A program made the position numbers and the translations under genes. Below, in pieces: positions 45,558-55,300 of a stretch of DNA of 64,000 nt; position 1 is the first letter of the stretch, and each line of letters starts with the position of its first letter. This DNA comes from Gemmatimonadaceae bacterium (GTDB taxonomy: Bacteria > Gemmatimonadota > Gemmatimonadetes > Gemmatimonadales > Gemmatimonadaceae): assembly GCA_020852815.1 (NCBI GenBank), contig JADZAN010000014.1, positions 1-64,000 of the forward strand. The letters are read 5' to 3'. The notes beneath the pieces are model-generated. The model did not search any database, was not told the origin of the DNA, and saw only the letters and a program-made list of their open reading frames with translations.

Positions 45558-46526
45558 ATGGCTGGCACACCGACCATGGAGTTCGAGCGCCCCATCTTCG
45601 AACTCGAGAAACAGATCGACGAACTGAAGCGGATGGCGGGCGACCAGCAGCTGAGCGTGGACGCCGACCTCAAGCCGCTGGAGCGCAAGCTCACCGACCT
45701 CCGGCAGGAGGTGTATCGCAACCTTTCCCCGCTGCAGCGGTTGCAGGTGGCGCGCTCGAGCAAGCGCCCGTTCACGCTCGACTACGTGCGGCTCTGCTTC
45801 ACGGATTTTGTCGAGCTGCACGGCGACCGTGCCTTTCGCGAGGATGCGGCGATCGTGGGCGGGTGGGCCCGGCTCGACGGCGAGACCGTCATGATCATCG
45901 GGCATCAGCGCGGACGCGACACCAAGGAGAACCTGAAGCGCAACTTCGGGATGCCGCACCCCGAGGGGTATCGCAAGGCGCTGCGCCTCATGAAGCTCGC
46001 CGAGAAGTTCCACGTCCCGGTCTTCACCTTCATCGACACCCCGGGAGCGTGGGCCGGCCTTGGCGCCGAGGAGCGCGGACAGGCCGAGGCGATTGCACGC
46101 AACCTGTTCGAGATGAGCAACCTCGAGGTGCCGATCATCGCCACGGTGATTGGCGAGGGGGGCTCGGGCGGTGCGCTCGCGTTAGGCGTCGCCGACCGCG
46201 TCCTGATGCTGGAGAACGCCGTCTACTCGGTGATCACCGTCGAGGGGTGCGCGGCGATCCTCTGGAAGGACGGCAAGTCGCCGGTGATGCGTGAGAAGGC
46301 GGCGGGCGCGCTCAAGATCACCGCCCAGGACCTCCTGGAACTCGGCGTCATCGACGAAATCGTCCCCGAGCCGCTGGGCGGCGCGCACGCCAACCACGAG
46401 GTGGCGGCCGCGGCGCTGCAGGAATCGCTGATCAAGCATTACGAGGAGCTGCGCCGATTCAAGCCGGAGAAGCTGGTTCGCAAGCGGCGGGAGAAGTTCC
46501 TGAAGATGGGGAAGTTCTCTGAGTAG
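45558..46526 (+). CDS. accA: Acetyl-CoA carboxylase carboxyltransferase, alpha subunit
   Basis: Transfers carboxyl from biotin to acetyl-CoA, giving malonyl-CoA for fatty acid synthesis, together with AccD (not in the window). The 322 residues are standard: FERPIFELEKQIDELKRMA opening, crotonase-fold segments HGDRAFREDAAIVGGWARL, FIDTPGAWAGLGAEERGQAE and the oxyanion region GEGGSGGALALG. ATG 45558 abuts the dnaE stop, so translation is coupled. accA after dnaE is a common gene order in bacteria. Confidence 0.97.
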   Translation: MAGTPTMEFERPIFELEKQIDELKRMAGDQQLSVDADLKPLERKLTDLRQEVYRNLSPLQRLQVARSSKRPFTLDYVRLCFTDFVELHGDRAFREDAAIVGGWARLDGETVMIIGHQRGRDTKENLKRNFGMPHPEGYRKALRLMKLAEKFHVPVFTFIDTPGAWAGLGAEERGQAEAIARNLFEMSNLEVPIIATVIGEGGSGGALALGVADRVLMLENAVYSVITVEGCAAILWKDGKSPVMREKAAGALKITAQDLLELGVIDEIVPEPLGGAHANHEVAAAALQESLIKHYEELRRFKPEKLVRKRREKFLKMGKFSE

Positions 46527-46660
46527 AAGACGAGAGGACGAGTAGCCTGCCCCAGCGAAGGCTGGGGACGGGAAGACGAGAGGGGCGTTCGCCTGTTATA
46601 GTTCAACTTATGTCCCGCCCTCTCGCCTTCTCGTCCTCTCGTCTTCTCGTCTTCTCGAGC
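46527..46660. repeat. Dispersed palindrome and purine/pyrimidine arrays
   Basis: The gap holds GAAGACGAGAGGACGAG purine units, one palindrome copy in opposite orientation (CCCCAGCGAAGGCTGGGG, 46550-46567) and, after TATAGT (46597-46602, a possible -10 for the next gene), a pyrimidine array CTTCTCGTCCTCTCGTCTTC up to the ATG. The two arrays are complementary and could fold back. Confidence 0.7.
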
Positions 46661-46661
46661 C

Positions 46662-48047
46662 ATGCCGTTGCTCGTTGAAGTCGCCTTCAAGGGAAACCGA
46701 AAGGAGTTCTTCCACTGGAACGGTGACGAACCGCTACCAGTGAAGGCGGCCGTCATTGTCGAGGCCGATCGCGGGGAAGACCTGGGCTTCATCTATGCCA
46801 CGGGCGACGCGGCGGAGAAGCGCGTGGTCGCGGTGGCGCACAAGCCGACCGAGGAGGAGCCGGTTTCGCGCGAGGTGCGCCGCCTTGCCACCCCGGACGA
46901 GCTCAAGCGGGTGAGCGAGCTTCGCGAGCAGGACGAGGTCGCGCGGCGCAAGGCCATCGAGCGGGTCAAGGCCAACAGCCTGGTCATGAAGTTGACGGAC
47001 GCCGAGTGGCGGTGGGACCGTCGCAAGCTCACGATCTACTTCACCGCCGACAAACGCGTCGACTTCCGCAACCTGGTGCGCGAACTGGCGGCGATGTTCC
47101 GCACGCGCATCGAGCTGAAGCAGATCGGGGTGCGCGACGAGGCCAAGCGGCTGGGCGGGATCGGGCGGTGCGGGCGTGAGTACTGTTCGGCGTCGTGGCT
47201 TCCGGAGCTGCGTCCCGTCAACCTCGGCGTGGCCAAGGACCAGCGGCTCTCGCTCAACCCGACGCAGATTTCCGGCGCATGCGGGAGGCTCATGTGCTGC
47301 CTGCGCTACGAGCACGACTTCTACGTGCAGCAGCGCAAGCGGTTTCCCAAAGAGGGAAAGATCATCGAGACCTCGAAGGGCGAGGAGAAGGTGATCTCGA
47401 ACGACATCTTCCGGGAGCGGGTGACGCTGCGTGCACCTGACGGCGAGCTGCGGATCGTGCCGCTGGCCGAGCTGCGGCGCGAGTGGAAGAACCCGCCGGC
47501 GGGGACGCAGGGGCTGGACGAGGAGGCGACGCCCTTCCCGTACGATTCCGTCCCCGAGGAAGTGCTGCGGCTGCAGGACACGAGCGAGATGCCGGCGTGG
47601 CGCCCGGGGGCCGATCGTGCGCCGCCGCGCGGTCTCCCCGTCTTCCCGGGCGAGGGGGCGGCGGGAGACACGTCGCGTCCGGAGGCGGGCAGTTCTCGTC
47701 AGGAGCGAGGTGATCGCCCACGGCGCGAGCGTGGCGAGCGTGGCGAGCGTGGCGAGCGTGGCGAGCGAACGGCGAGGGGAGAGCCGCAGGCGCGAGCGAA
47801 CCGCGAGGCGCGAACGCCGAATCCGCGCGTGGTTCCGCCGCCGGAGTCGGGGAGCGACGAGGGAGCGGAGGGCGACGCGCCGGACGACGAGGCGACTCCG
47901 CCAGATGCAACGCCCGGTGACCAGCCCGACGCGCGCGGTGGCGACGATCGCCGCATGCGGCGCCGGCGCGGGCGGCGCGGCGGGCGGCGCTCACGCGGCG
48001 GCGGGCGCGACACCACTTCGGATCCAGGACCAGGAGAAGGCGCGTGA
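46662..48047 (+). CDS. RicT/PSP1-domain protein with charged repeat tail
   Basis: A 461-residue protein. The PSP1 domain (about 80-280) shows the Cys motifs GRCGREYCSASW and GACGRLMCCLRYEHDFY that in Bacillus RicT (YaaT) help bind Fe-S clusters. RicT acts with RicA/RicF in RNA processing and development; whether the others exist here is unknown. After about residue 330 the chain is disordered, with RGERGERGERGERTARGE encoded by a 9-bp DNA repeat (GCGAGCGTG). The stop overlaps the metG GTG (GTGA). PSP1 genes next to metG occur in other bacteria. Confidence 0.87.
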   Translation: MPLLVEVAFKGNRKEFFHWNGDEPLPVKAAVIVEADRGEDLGFIYATGDAAEKRVVAVAHKPTEEEPVSREVRRLATPDELKRVSELREQDEVARRKAIERVKANSLVMKLTDAEWRWDRRKLTIYFTADKRVDFRNLVRELAAMFRTRIELKQIGVRDEAKRLGGIGRCGREYCSASWLPELRPVNLGVAKDQRLSLNPTQISGACGRLMCCLRYEHDFYVQQRKRFPKEGKIIETSKGEEKVISNDIFRERVTLRAPDGELRIVPLAELRREWKNPPAGTQGLDEEATPFPYDSVPEEVLRLQDTSEMPAWRPGADRAPPRGLPVFPGEGAAGDTSRPEAGSSRQERGDRPRRERGERGERGERGERTARGEPQARANREARTPNPRVVPPPESGSDEGAEGDAPDDEATPPDATPGDQPDARGGDDRRMRRRRGRRGGRRSRGGGRDTTSDPGPGEGA

Positions 48048-49582
48048 GCCGATTCTACATCACGACGGCCATCGACTACGCCAACGGCGACCCGCACCTG
48101 GGGCACGCCTTCGAGAAGATCGGCACCGACGTCATTGCCCGGTACATGCGCCTGGCGGGAAGGGACGTCCACTTCCTCACGGGGATGGACGAGCACGGAC
48201 AGAAGGTGGCGCAGACCGCCGCCGACCGTGGCGTCACCCCGCAGGCGTTCGTTGACGGGATCGCCGCGCGCTTCCAGGCCATGTGGGCGCGCCTCGCCAT
48301 CTCGTACGACCAGTTCATCCGCACCACCGACCCGGCGCACAAGGCCGGCGTGCGCGCGCTCATCGAGCGCATCCGCGAGGTCTCCCCCGACGACTACTAC
48401 GAGAAATCGTACGAAGGGTGGTACTGCGTGGGGTGCGAGCTGTTCAAGCGCGAGGCCGAGATCGTGGACGGGAAGTGCATCGTGCACCCCACCCGTGAGC
48501 TGCAATGGACGCAGGAGCGGAACTGGTTCTTCCGCCTGTCGCGGTACGAGGAGTTCCTGAAGGGGCTGTTCGCCGAGCGTCCGGACTTCCTGCAGCCCGA
48601 GTCGCGGCGCAACGAGATCCTCTCGCTCATCGACCAGGGGCTGGAGGACATCTCGATCACGCGATCGCGCCTGTCGTGGGCCATCCCCTTCCCCATCCCC
48701 ACCTCCGACGGCGTCCCGCAGGGGACCTGGGTCTGGTTCGACGCCCTCCCCAACTACCTCACCGCGACGGGCTACCCGGGTGCGGGGTGGACGGAGCGCT
48801 GGCCCGCCGACTACCACGTGATCGGAAAAGACATCACCCGCCTGCACGCGGTGGTTTGGCCGGCGATGTTGCAGGCGGCGGGACTCCCGCTGCCGCGCCA
48901 CGTATGGGCACACGGCTTCGTGAACCTGGGAGGCGAGCGCTTTTCCAAGTCGGCCGGCGTCAAGCTCGAACTCGCCGAGGCGATCGATCGCTTTGGCCCA
49001 GACGCCTTCCGCTACTTCCTCATGCGCGAGGTCCCGTTCGACGCCGACGGCAACTTCTCGTGGGAACGGTTCGAGGAGCGCTACAACGCCGATCTCGCCA
49101 ACGCCTGGGGAAACCTCGCCTCGCGCACGATCTCGATGATCGAGAAGTACTGCGACGGCGTGGTCCCGAGCGCCCCGCCCACCACACTGGACGAGGGAGA
49201 CGCCGCCGACATCGCCAACTACCACGCCGCGATGGACGGGTCCAACGGATTCCTCCTGCACGACGGCCTCAAGGCGGTCTGGCAGTCGGTGGCGCGCGGC
49301 AACGAGTTCGTCGACCGGCAGGCGCCGTGGAAGCTGGCCAAGGACCCCGCGCAACGAGCCGAGCTGGAGGCGACGATGGGCGCGCTGGCGCGGCATCTGG
49401 CGCGCCACTGCGTCCTCCTGCACCCGTTCATGCCCGGCAAGACGTTGGAGCTGTGGCGGGCCCTTGGCGCCCCGGGAACGCCCGACGAACAGCGCCTGGC
49501 CGCCCTCCCCGCGATGGACGCCACCGGCTGGAAGGTGACCAAGCCCGCCCCGCTCTTCCCCAAGGAAGCGCCCGCCAGGTAG
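48044..49582 (+). CDS. metG: Methionyl-tRNA synthetase
   Basis: Charges tRNA-Met. The 512-residue core has the HIGH-type motif in YANGDPHLGHAFEKI, the anticodon-side KMSKS motif in the form GGERFSKSAGV (Phe in place of Met), and a single knuckle CVGCELF in the zinc-binding insert. Length matches the short form without the C-terminal dimerisation (EMAP-like) domain. Start GTG 48044 overlaps the previous stop. FITTAIDYANGDPH is a typical N-terminus of class I MetRS. Confidence 0.96.
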   Translation: MSRFYITTAIDYANGDPHLGHAFEKIGTDVIARYMRLAGRDVHFLTGMDEHGQKVAQTAADRGVTPQAFVDGIAARFQAMWARLAISYDQFIRTTDPAHKAGVRALIERIREVSPDDYYEKSYEGWYCVGCELFKREAEIVDGKCIVHPTRELQWTQERNWFFRLSRYEEFLKGLFAERPDFLQPESRRNEILSLIDQGLEDISITRSRLSWAIPFPIPTSDGVPQGTWVWFDALPNYLTATGYPGAGWTERWPADYHVIGKDITRLHAVVWPAMLQAAGLPLPRHVWAHGFVNLGGERFSKSAGVKLELAEAIDRFGPDAFRYFLMREVPFDADGNFSWERFEERYNADLANAWGNLASRTISMIEKYCDGVVPSAPPTTLDEGDAADIANYHAAMDGSNGFLLHDGLKAVWQSVARGNEFVDRQAPWKLAKDPAQRAELEATMGALARHLARHCVLLHPFMPGKTLELWRALGAPGTPDEQRLAALPAMDATGWKVTKPAPLFPKEAPAR

Positions 49583-49817
49583 CGCTCGTCAGGAGCTGTC
49601 GCAGGGCACGGCTCGCTTGGCGGTGCGCGGCGAATTGTCGCGTCCGCCAAGCGCGATCCGTTGGCGATGTAGGTCATGCCCGGCGCGTGACCGCCACACT
49701 TGCCCGCTCCCCCGAGGCGCTGTAACTCACGATCACCGCGTGAAGCGAGGGGGCCGCCCCCCTCTGGGAACCAGCGCTCGCTGGCGTCCCCGCTTCGCTT
49801 CCCCCATCCGCCCACCA
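49583..49817 (+). other. Intergenic region with several inverted repeats
   Basis: No gene is supported. CGCTTGGCGG (49614-49623) and CCGCCAAGCG (49644-49653) form a 10-bp stem 30 nt after metG, a likely terminator. Further on are GAGGGGG/CCCCCTC (about 49747-49764) and the small palindrome CCAGCGCTCGCTGG (49771-49784), followed by CGCTTCGCTT before the next gene. Confidence 0.5.
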
Positions 49818-50336
49818 ATGCGTCGCTGGACCATCCTCTTCATCCCGCACGATACCGAAGAACCGCGGAGCTTCGCGGTCTCGGATCGTGCGCTGCGATG
49901 GATGGCAGGGGGAGCGGCGGCGCTGATCCTCACCGGGGCGGTGGGGCTTGGCGCCATTGCCTGGTGGGCGTCGAGCCAGCGGCTGCAACGCGCCGAGGCG
50001 CGGCTTGCCGCCGAAAGCGACGTGCTGGGCCGGACGGCGGCGGAGATGGACTCGCTGCGCGCCACCGTGAGCGCGCTCAATGGCGCGCTGGACACGATTC
50101 GTCATGCCGACGCACGCCTGAGCGCCGCGGCCGGCGTGGCGGTGCCCGACTCGGCGACATTGCAGACGCAGGCCGAGCTGCGCGGAAGCCGCGCCGCGGC
50201 CGACTCGCTCCTGCGCCGCGCCGCGTTTGTCGCGCAGCGCATCGGGGCCATGGCCGACTCGGCCAGCGCGCGCCGGCCTAACGAGGACCGCCGCCTCCCC
50301 CTCCCGTCGAGTTCCCCCCGCTCCTCCCCCCAATAA
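49818..50336 (+). CDS. Membrane-anchored coiled-coil protein, M23-peptidase-like N-terminus without peptidase domain
   Basis: A 172-residue protein: MRRWTILFIPHDTEEPRSFAVSDRALRW, then one membrane helix (AALILTGAVGLGAIAWW), then a coiled coil (ERAEARLAAESDVLGRTAAEMDSLRATV) and a Ser/Pro-rich end. The opening closely resembles the start of LytM/M23 cell-wall peptidases that begin with this cytoplasmic motif, helix and coiled coil, but the zinc peptidase domain is absent. It may be a truncated relative or an EnvC-like activator part. Its last 59 bp overlap the convergent gene ending at 50278. Confidence 0.7.
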   Translation: MRRWTILFIPHDTEEPRSFAVSDRALRWMAGGAAALILTGAVGLGAIAWWASSQRLQRAEARLAAESDVLGRTAAEMDSLRATVSALNGALDTIRHADARLSAAAGVAVPDSATLQTQAELRGSRAAADSLLRRAAFVAQRIGAMADSASARRPNEDRRLPLPSSSPRSSPQ

Positions 50337-50733
50337 GGGCAAACGCGCCGCCCACCGCGGCGACGGCGGCCACCGACAATCCCGCGACCACCCACGACTT
50401 CCGGCGGTTGAGCGAACGTCGCTCGATCGACGAGACATAGGTCGCCGGCACGCGCACGTCCTCGCCGTTCCACGTGGTCGTGTACCCCACGCGGTTGATC
50501 ACGCTGCTCACGCGCACGTGCACCACGGAGTCGCCCGGTGTCACCATCTGCCCGTCGAGCGCGGTCACCTGCGGCCCGATGAGTGCCGCCAGTTCCACCG
50601 AGCCGCGATCGGTCAGCGTCAGCCGCACCGGCCGCCCGACCGGGGCATTCGCCATCGTGATGGCGTGATACTCGTAGCACGCCAGCTGCAACACCATGGC
50701 CGACGCCAGGACCAGCCCGCGGATTCGCTGCAT
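50278..50733 (-). CDS. Small lipoprotein with C-terminal membrane segment
   Basis: A 151-residue protein. Signal MQRIRGLVLASAMVLQLAC gives a lipobox (LQLAC). The middle is beta-rich (GRPVRLTLTDRGSVELAALI, VTPGDSVVHVRVSSV, TTTWNGEDVRVPATYVSSIERRSLNR). The end has a helix SWVVAGLSVAAVAAVGGAFAL and a Gly tail. The function is unknown. ATG 50733 is chosen as the signal start. It is convergent with and overlaps the coiled-coil gene by 59 bp; its stop TAG lies in a CGTTAGGC motif. Confidence 0.7.
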   Translation of the reverse strand: MQRIRGLVLASAMVLQLACYEYHAITMANAPVGRPVRLTLTDRGSVELAALIGPQVTALDGQMVTPGDSVVHVRVSSVINRVGYTTTWNGEDVRVPATYVSSIERRSLNRRKSWVVAGLSVAAVAAVGGAFALIGGRSGGNSTGGGGGGPR

Positions 50734-50854
50734 GAGATGAATAGGGGAGCGATGTGGAGTCCCGAAGCCAAACCCGGAAGGGGACGCCGCGCGAGCGACG
50801 CCCCCTTCGTGTCGGGCATGTGGCGTGGCGGCCGGTGATACCACCGCCACGCTC

Positions 50855-50914
50855 GTGATGTTGCCTGTGATGTTGCCTGTGATGTTGCCTGTGGTGTTGC
50901 CTGTGGTGTTGCCT
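50855..50914 (-). repeat. 12-bp tandem repeat, five copies
   Basis: GTGATGTTGCCT at 50855, 50867 and 50879, then GTGGTGTTGCCT at 50891 and 50903, ending 8 bp before the stop codon of the SusD-like gene. It is followed by TACTGCCTTACTGCC, which is a partial degenerate unit. Noncoding. Confidence 0.9.
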
Positions 50915-50921
50915 TACTGCC

Positions 50922-52283
50922 TTACTGCCCCTTGCAGGCCGAGCCGTCGGTCGATGTCGTCGTGCGCGGGTCGTTGGTATTCCGCCGCGGCTGCTGCGAC
51001 GGCGACGGGATGTTCGGGTTGGAGTTCCGCTCGCTGGCGCCGTAGAGGAAGCGCGCCGGGATCGTCGTCCCCGTGACGGGCGTCAGGTTCGGATAGCAGG
51101 TGCGCTTGTAGTCGTTCCACACCTCGACGTTCTGGAAGAGCGAGACGTACTTCTCCTCCATGATGGCGGTGAGCAGTGCGCTCCCGCTCACGCTGAGCGC
51201 GGGGAGACCCACGGTGGCGCGGAAGGCGTTCAGCGTCTGCAACGCCGCCGCGGTGGCGCCCGTCCTGTACTGCGCTTCGGCGCGAATGAGCTGGTTCTCG
51301 GCGAACGTCACGATCGGCTGCCGGAAGTCCGGCGCGCCGCGCACGTCGCTGAGCCAGGCAAAGGTGCCGTCGTCCTCCTCACCGGGATTGGCGCCGATGA
51401 TCACGTCGCCAGCTGCAGGGCCCGCCGAGAAGTAGTCGGTAAGCCGCGGGTCGTTGCGCGACTTCATGAGGTTGACCAGGAGCGAACTCGCGCCGATGTC
51501 GGTGCCTCGCTGGATGCGGAACTGGAACCATTGGTTCTGCTCGCCGGTGGTTCCGCTCTGGTAGGTGGTGAAGTCGTTGGCTGCGGACGAGATGCCGCTG
51601 GCCGTCTCGGTGAGCGCCTTGGCATACGCGCTGTTGTCGCCCTCCGCGGTGTGCAGGTAGAGGCGCGCCTTGAGCGTGCGCGCCACCTGCAGCCACGGCG
51701 CCTTGGCTCCCCCGAACACCAGGTCGGCCGCGCCCGGGCCCGTGCCGCCGGCATTGAGGTTGGTGATGGCGTTGTCGAGGAGCGTCTGCAGCTTGGCGTA
51801 GACATCGCCCTGCTTGTCGAGCGACGGCGTGCTCGAGGTGCCTAACGCATCGGAGTAGGGAATGTCGCCCCACATGTCGGCCAGTTGCCCGACGATGAGC
51901 GCTTCCCATACCTGCGCGATCCCGAGGTACAGCTTGTCACCCTTGACCTGGTCCTGGACCTTGCGCAGGTCCACGAGGCCACCGCCGTTGTAGTAGCTGT
52001 CCCACTGGAAGTCGTTTTCGGTGATCGAGTACTTGTCGTAGCCGGCCCACTGGCGGCCCGTGCCGGCCATCTGCTGCGTGAACAGCGCGATGACGCGATT
52101 GTTGTCACCGGTCATGTTCGCGGTCGAGAAGCTCTGGAAGCCAACGAAGAGCTGGTCGGCGGCGGCCTGCGAGGGCACGTTCGGGTTCTGGTCGATGCCC
52201 GGACCCGAGAAGTAGGAGTCGCAGGCACCGAGCACGCCGAGTGTGCCGACGACCGTGAGCGCCGTGATTGTGCGTCTCATCAT
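50922..52283 (-). CDS. SusD/RagB-family outer-membrane lipoprotein
   Basis: Surface lipoprotein that captures ligands for a SusC-type transporter (453 residues). Signal TALTVVGTLGVLGAC ends in a lipobox. N-terminal FTQQMAG..., an Asn/Gly-rich helical TPR-like body (YNGGGLVDLRKVQDQVKGDK, GQLADMWGDIPYSDALG) and C-terminal FAENQLIRAEAQYRTG, EEKYVSLFQNVEVWNDYKR are typical of SusD proteins. ATG 52281-52283 has GAGGA 8-9 nt upstream. An alternative ATG at 52304 would overlap the SusC stop as TAATG. The substrate is unknown; SusD pairs are often for glycans or peptides. Confidence 0.93.
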   Translation of the reverse strand: MMRRTITALTVVGTLGVLGACDSYFSGPGIDQNPNVPSQAAADQLFVGFQSFSTANMTGDNNRVIALFTQQMAGTGRQWAGYDKYSITENDFQWDSYYNGGGLVDLRKVQDQVKGDKLYLGIAQVWEALIVGQLADMWGDIPYSDALGTSSTPSLDKQGDVYAKLQTLLDNAITNLNAGGTGPGAADLVFGGAKAPWLQVARTLKARLYLHTAEGDNSAYAKALTETASGISSAANDFTTYQSGTTGEQNQWFQFRIQRGTDIGASSLLVNLMKSRNDPRLTDYFSAGPAAGDVIIGANPGEEDDGTFAWLSDVRGAPDFRQPIVTFAENQLIRAEAQYRTGATAAALQTLNAFRATVGLPALSVSGSALLTAIMEEKYVSLFQNVEVWNDYKRTCYPNLTPVTGTTIPARFLYGASERNSNPNIPSPSQQPRRNTNDPRTTTSTDGSACKGQ

Positions 52284-52303
52284 GTGGTCAGTCCTCGTGC
52301 GCA

Positions 52304-55300
52304 TTAGCGGTTGAGCCCCACGCTGATCACCACGGAGCGATTCTGCGGGGAGTTGAAGTAGTCCTGGCCACGCCCGATGCCGAGCGAACCGAGGAGGTTG
52401 GTTTCCGGATCGATCCCCTTGTAGTCGGTCCAGAGCGCGAGGTTGCGCCCGGCGATGCGGAGGTCGGCCGAACTGAAGCCGGCGAGGCGGTGGATCCAGC
52501 CACCGGTCACGTTGTAGCTGACGCCGATTTCGCGGAGCTTGACGTAGCCGCCGTCCTCGACGCCCTGCCCGGTGGGGCCGTTGAAGTTGTTGCCGAGCCC
52601 GGCGCGCCACCAATTCTCGCCGACCGGAACCGCCTTGTTGGCCCCCGGTCCAACGATGCCTGGCGACTTCTCGATGTCCTTGCCGAACACCATGTCATTG
52701 CCGGTGCAGACCAGGTCGCCCGAGACCTGCTTGCAGTCCGCGCGCGGGGCGGTGTAGGCCGAGGTGCCAAAGCGCTGCAGCGCGAGGCGCGTGCCGTTCC
52801 AGTTCACCCCACCCTGCTTGATGTCGAGCAGGCCGTTCACGGTGACCTTCTTCCAGAACGTGAAGCTCGAGCGAAGGCCGAGCTGGTAGTCGGGGTTCGG
52901 GTTGCCCAACACGCGATTGGCGTCGTCCTGGACCGGGAAGCCGTCAGCCGCAACGTACAGCGACTTGTCCGGCGCCTTGGCCGTGCGGCAGAGCGCATTG
53001 ATGTCCACGCCGCCCACGATGTTCTCGGCGTCGGCGATGTCGTAGCGGCAGCGCGCCCAGTCGGTGCCGTAGAAGGCGCCCACGGGCTGCCCCTTCACCA
53101 CCGTCGACACGCCGAAGCCGCCGACGATCCCCACGTAGGTCGCCCCGTTGAGCTCCGTGACCTTGTTCTGGTTGCGGGCAAAGGAGGCGCCGAACTCACC
53201 GCTCACGTTCTTCATCTCGAAGGCGCGCCAGTTGAGCTGCACTTCCCATCCCTTGTTGGAGATCGCCCCGCCGTTCGACAGCGCCGAGCTGTAGCCGGTA
53301 GACGCCGGCGTGGGGAGCGAGAAGATGACGTCGGTGGTCTTGGCGTCGTAGTACGTGACCGTCCCGTCGATCTTCGAGTTCCAGATGCCGAAATCGAAGC
53401 CGGCCTCCAACTCCGCGGTGCGCTCCGGCTTGAGCGTCGGGGCGCCGCGCGTGGTCGACGAGGTGAGGCCGCCGATGCCGGCCTGCGTCGGGTTGGTCGA
53501 GCCGCCGCCGTAGGCAAACGACGCGGGTGATCCCGTGTAGCTGTCGAGGATCTGGTAGGCGAAGGGTTCGCGCCCCACGGTCCCATACGCGGTGCGCGCC
53601 TTGAGGTAGTTGATGAACCCGGAGCCACCGGAGTTCGCGCCGCCGACGAGATTCCAGGCGAGCGAGGCCTTCGGGTAGTAGTTGGTGCGGTCCTTCTTGG
53701 GGAAGGTCGACGACTGGTCGGCGCGGAGGGCGACCGTCAGGAAGACCTTGTTCCACAGGTCGGCCTGTCCCTGCACGAAGTAGCCGGCAATGCGTGTCTT
53801 GGACTCGAAGTTCTGCGGCTGCAGGTTGCTCGAGACCATGTTGTTGAGCGTGAAGAGCGACGGGTCGATGAACGTCGTTCCCTTCACCTGCACCTGGTTG
53901 ATGTCGCGCGCATTGAGGTTCTGCCCGACCGTGAGCGACGTATTGAAGTTGGAGTTCCAGGCCTTCGTCGCCGTCGCGATCAGGTTGTGGTCGAGTTCGA
54001 GGTAGTTGTACGTCCCCTGCCAGAGCTGCCCGGTGAGCGCGTCACCCGACGACTGCGGGGGGAGTCCCTCGAGGCGCTCGTCCGAGTTGTAGTCGGCGCC
54101 TAACGTGTACTTGACCTGGAGCCACGGCAGCGGCTCGTAGTCGACCTGCATGTTGCCGAAGGCGCGCCCCACCTGCGACGTGTTCCGGTCCTCGTTCATT
54201 ACCCAGAACGGGTTGTCGTACACGCGGTCGTCGGTGGCGTTGGCGGGGTCGGGGTATCGATACGAGCGGTGCAACCCGTCGACCTTGTACGGGAAGTTGT
54301 TGAAGTCGGGTGGCGTGCGGGCCAGGCCCAGGAGGAGTCCGTTGAGGTTGTTCCCCTTCTGCACCAGCGCCATGCGGACGTCGCTGTAGGCGAAGTTGCC
54401 GCCGATGCGCAGCTTCTCGGTGAGCGACTGCGACGCCTTCAGGCGCAACGTGGAGCGATCGTACCAGGAGTTGGGCGAGTTGATCGTCCCCTGCTGGTCG
54501 AGTCGGCCGGCGGAGAGGAAGAACTGGCGACGGTCATCGCCCCCCGAGATCGAGAGCGCATTGTCGAAGACGTGCCCGGTCCGGAAGGCCTCGCCCCAGT
54601 GATCGTAGACCGGCGTGGACGACGAGAGCTTCGGCCCCCAGGTGGACGAGGTGGGATAGCACCCCGCCTCCGCACACACCCCAAACGATGCGTCGCCGAA
54701 CTGCCCACGCCCGTACTGCATCTGCAGCGGGAGGTCGCGGTTGACCTCGTCGAACGAGTAGTTGCTGCGGAGGCTGTAGCGGGTGGCGCCGGCACGACCG
54801 CTCTTGGTGGTGATGAGGATGACGCCGTTGGCCGCGCGTGCACCATAGATGGCGGCGGCCGCCGCCCCCTTCAGCACCTCGATCGACTCGATGTCGTTGG
54901 GGTTGATGTCGGAGGCGCGGTTCGAGTACGACGTCGAGGCGTCGGCGAACTCCGAGGTCGCGTTGGTCGAGTTGTCGATCGGCGAGCCGTCAACGACGAA
55001 GAGCGGCTGCCCATTCCCCTGGATCGTCTTGAGCCCGCGGATGATGATCGTCGAGCCGGCGCCCGGGTCGCCCGCCTGCGCGGTGATGTCGACCCCCGGC
55101 GCCTTGGCGGCCAGGGCGTTGACGATGTTGACCTCGTTCGAGCGCATCACCTCGCTCCCTTTCACCGAGTTCACCGTGTTGCCGAGCTTCTCGCTCGTGG
55201 TGGTCGTCCCGGCGCCCGTCACGACGACCTCGCCCAGGCGCAGCGGGTTGGATTCGAGGGTGAAGTCCTGCGAGATACTCCCCGCGCGTAGGGTGATCGT

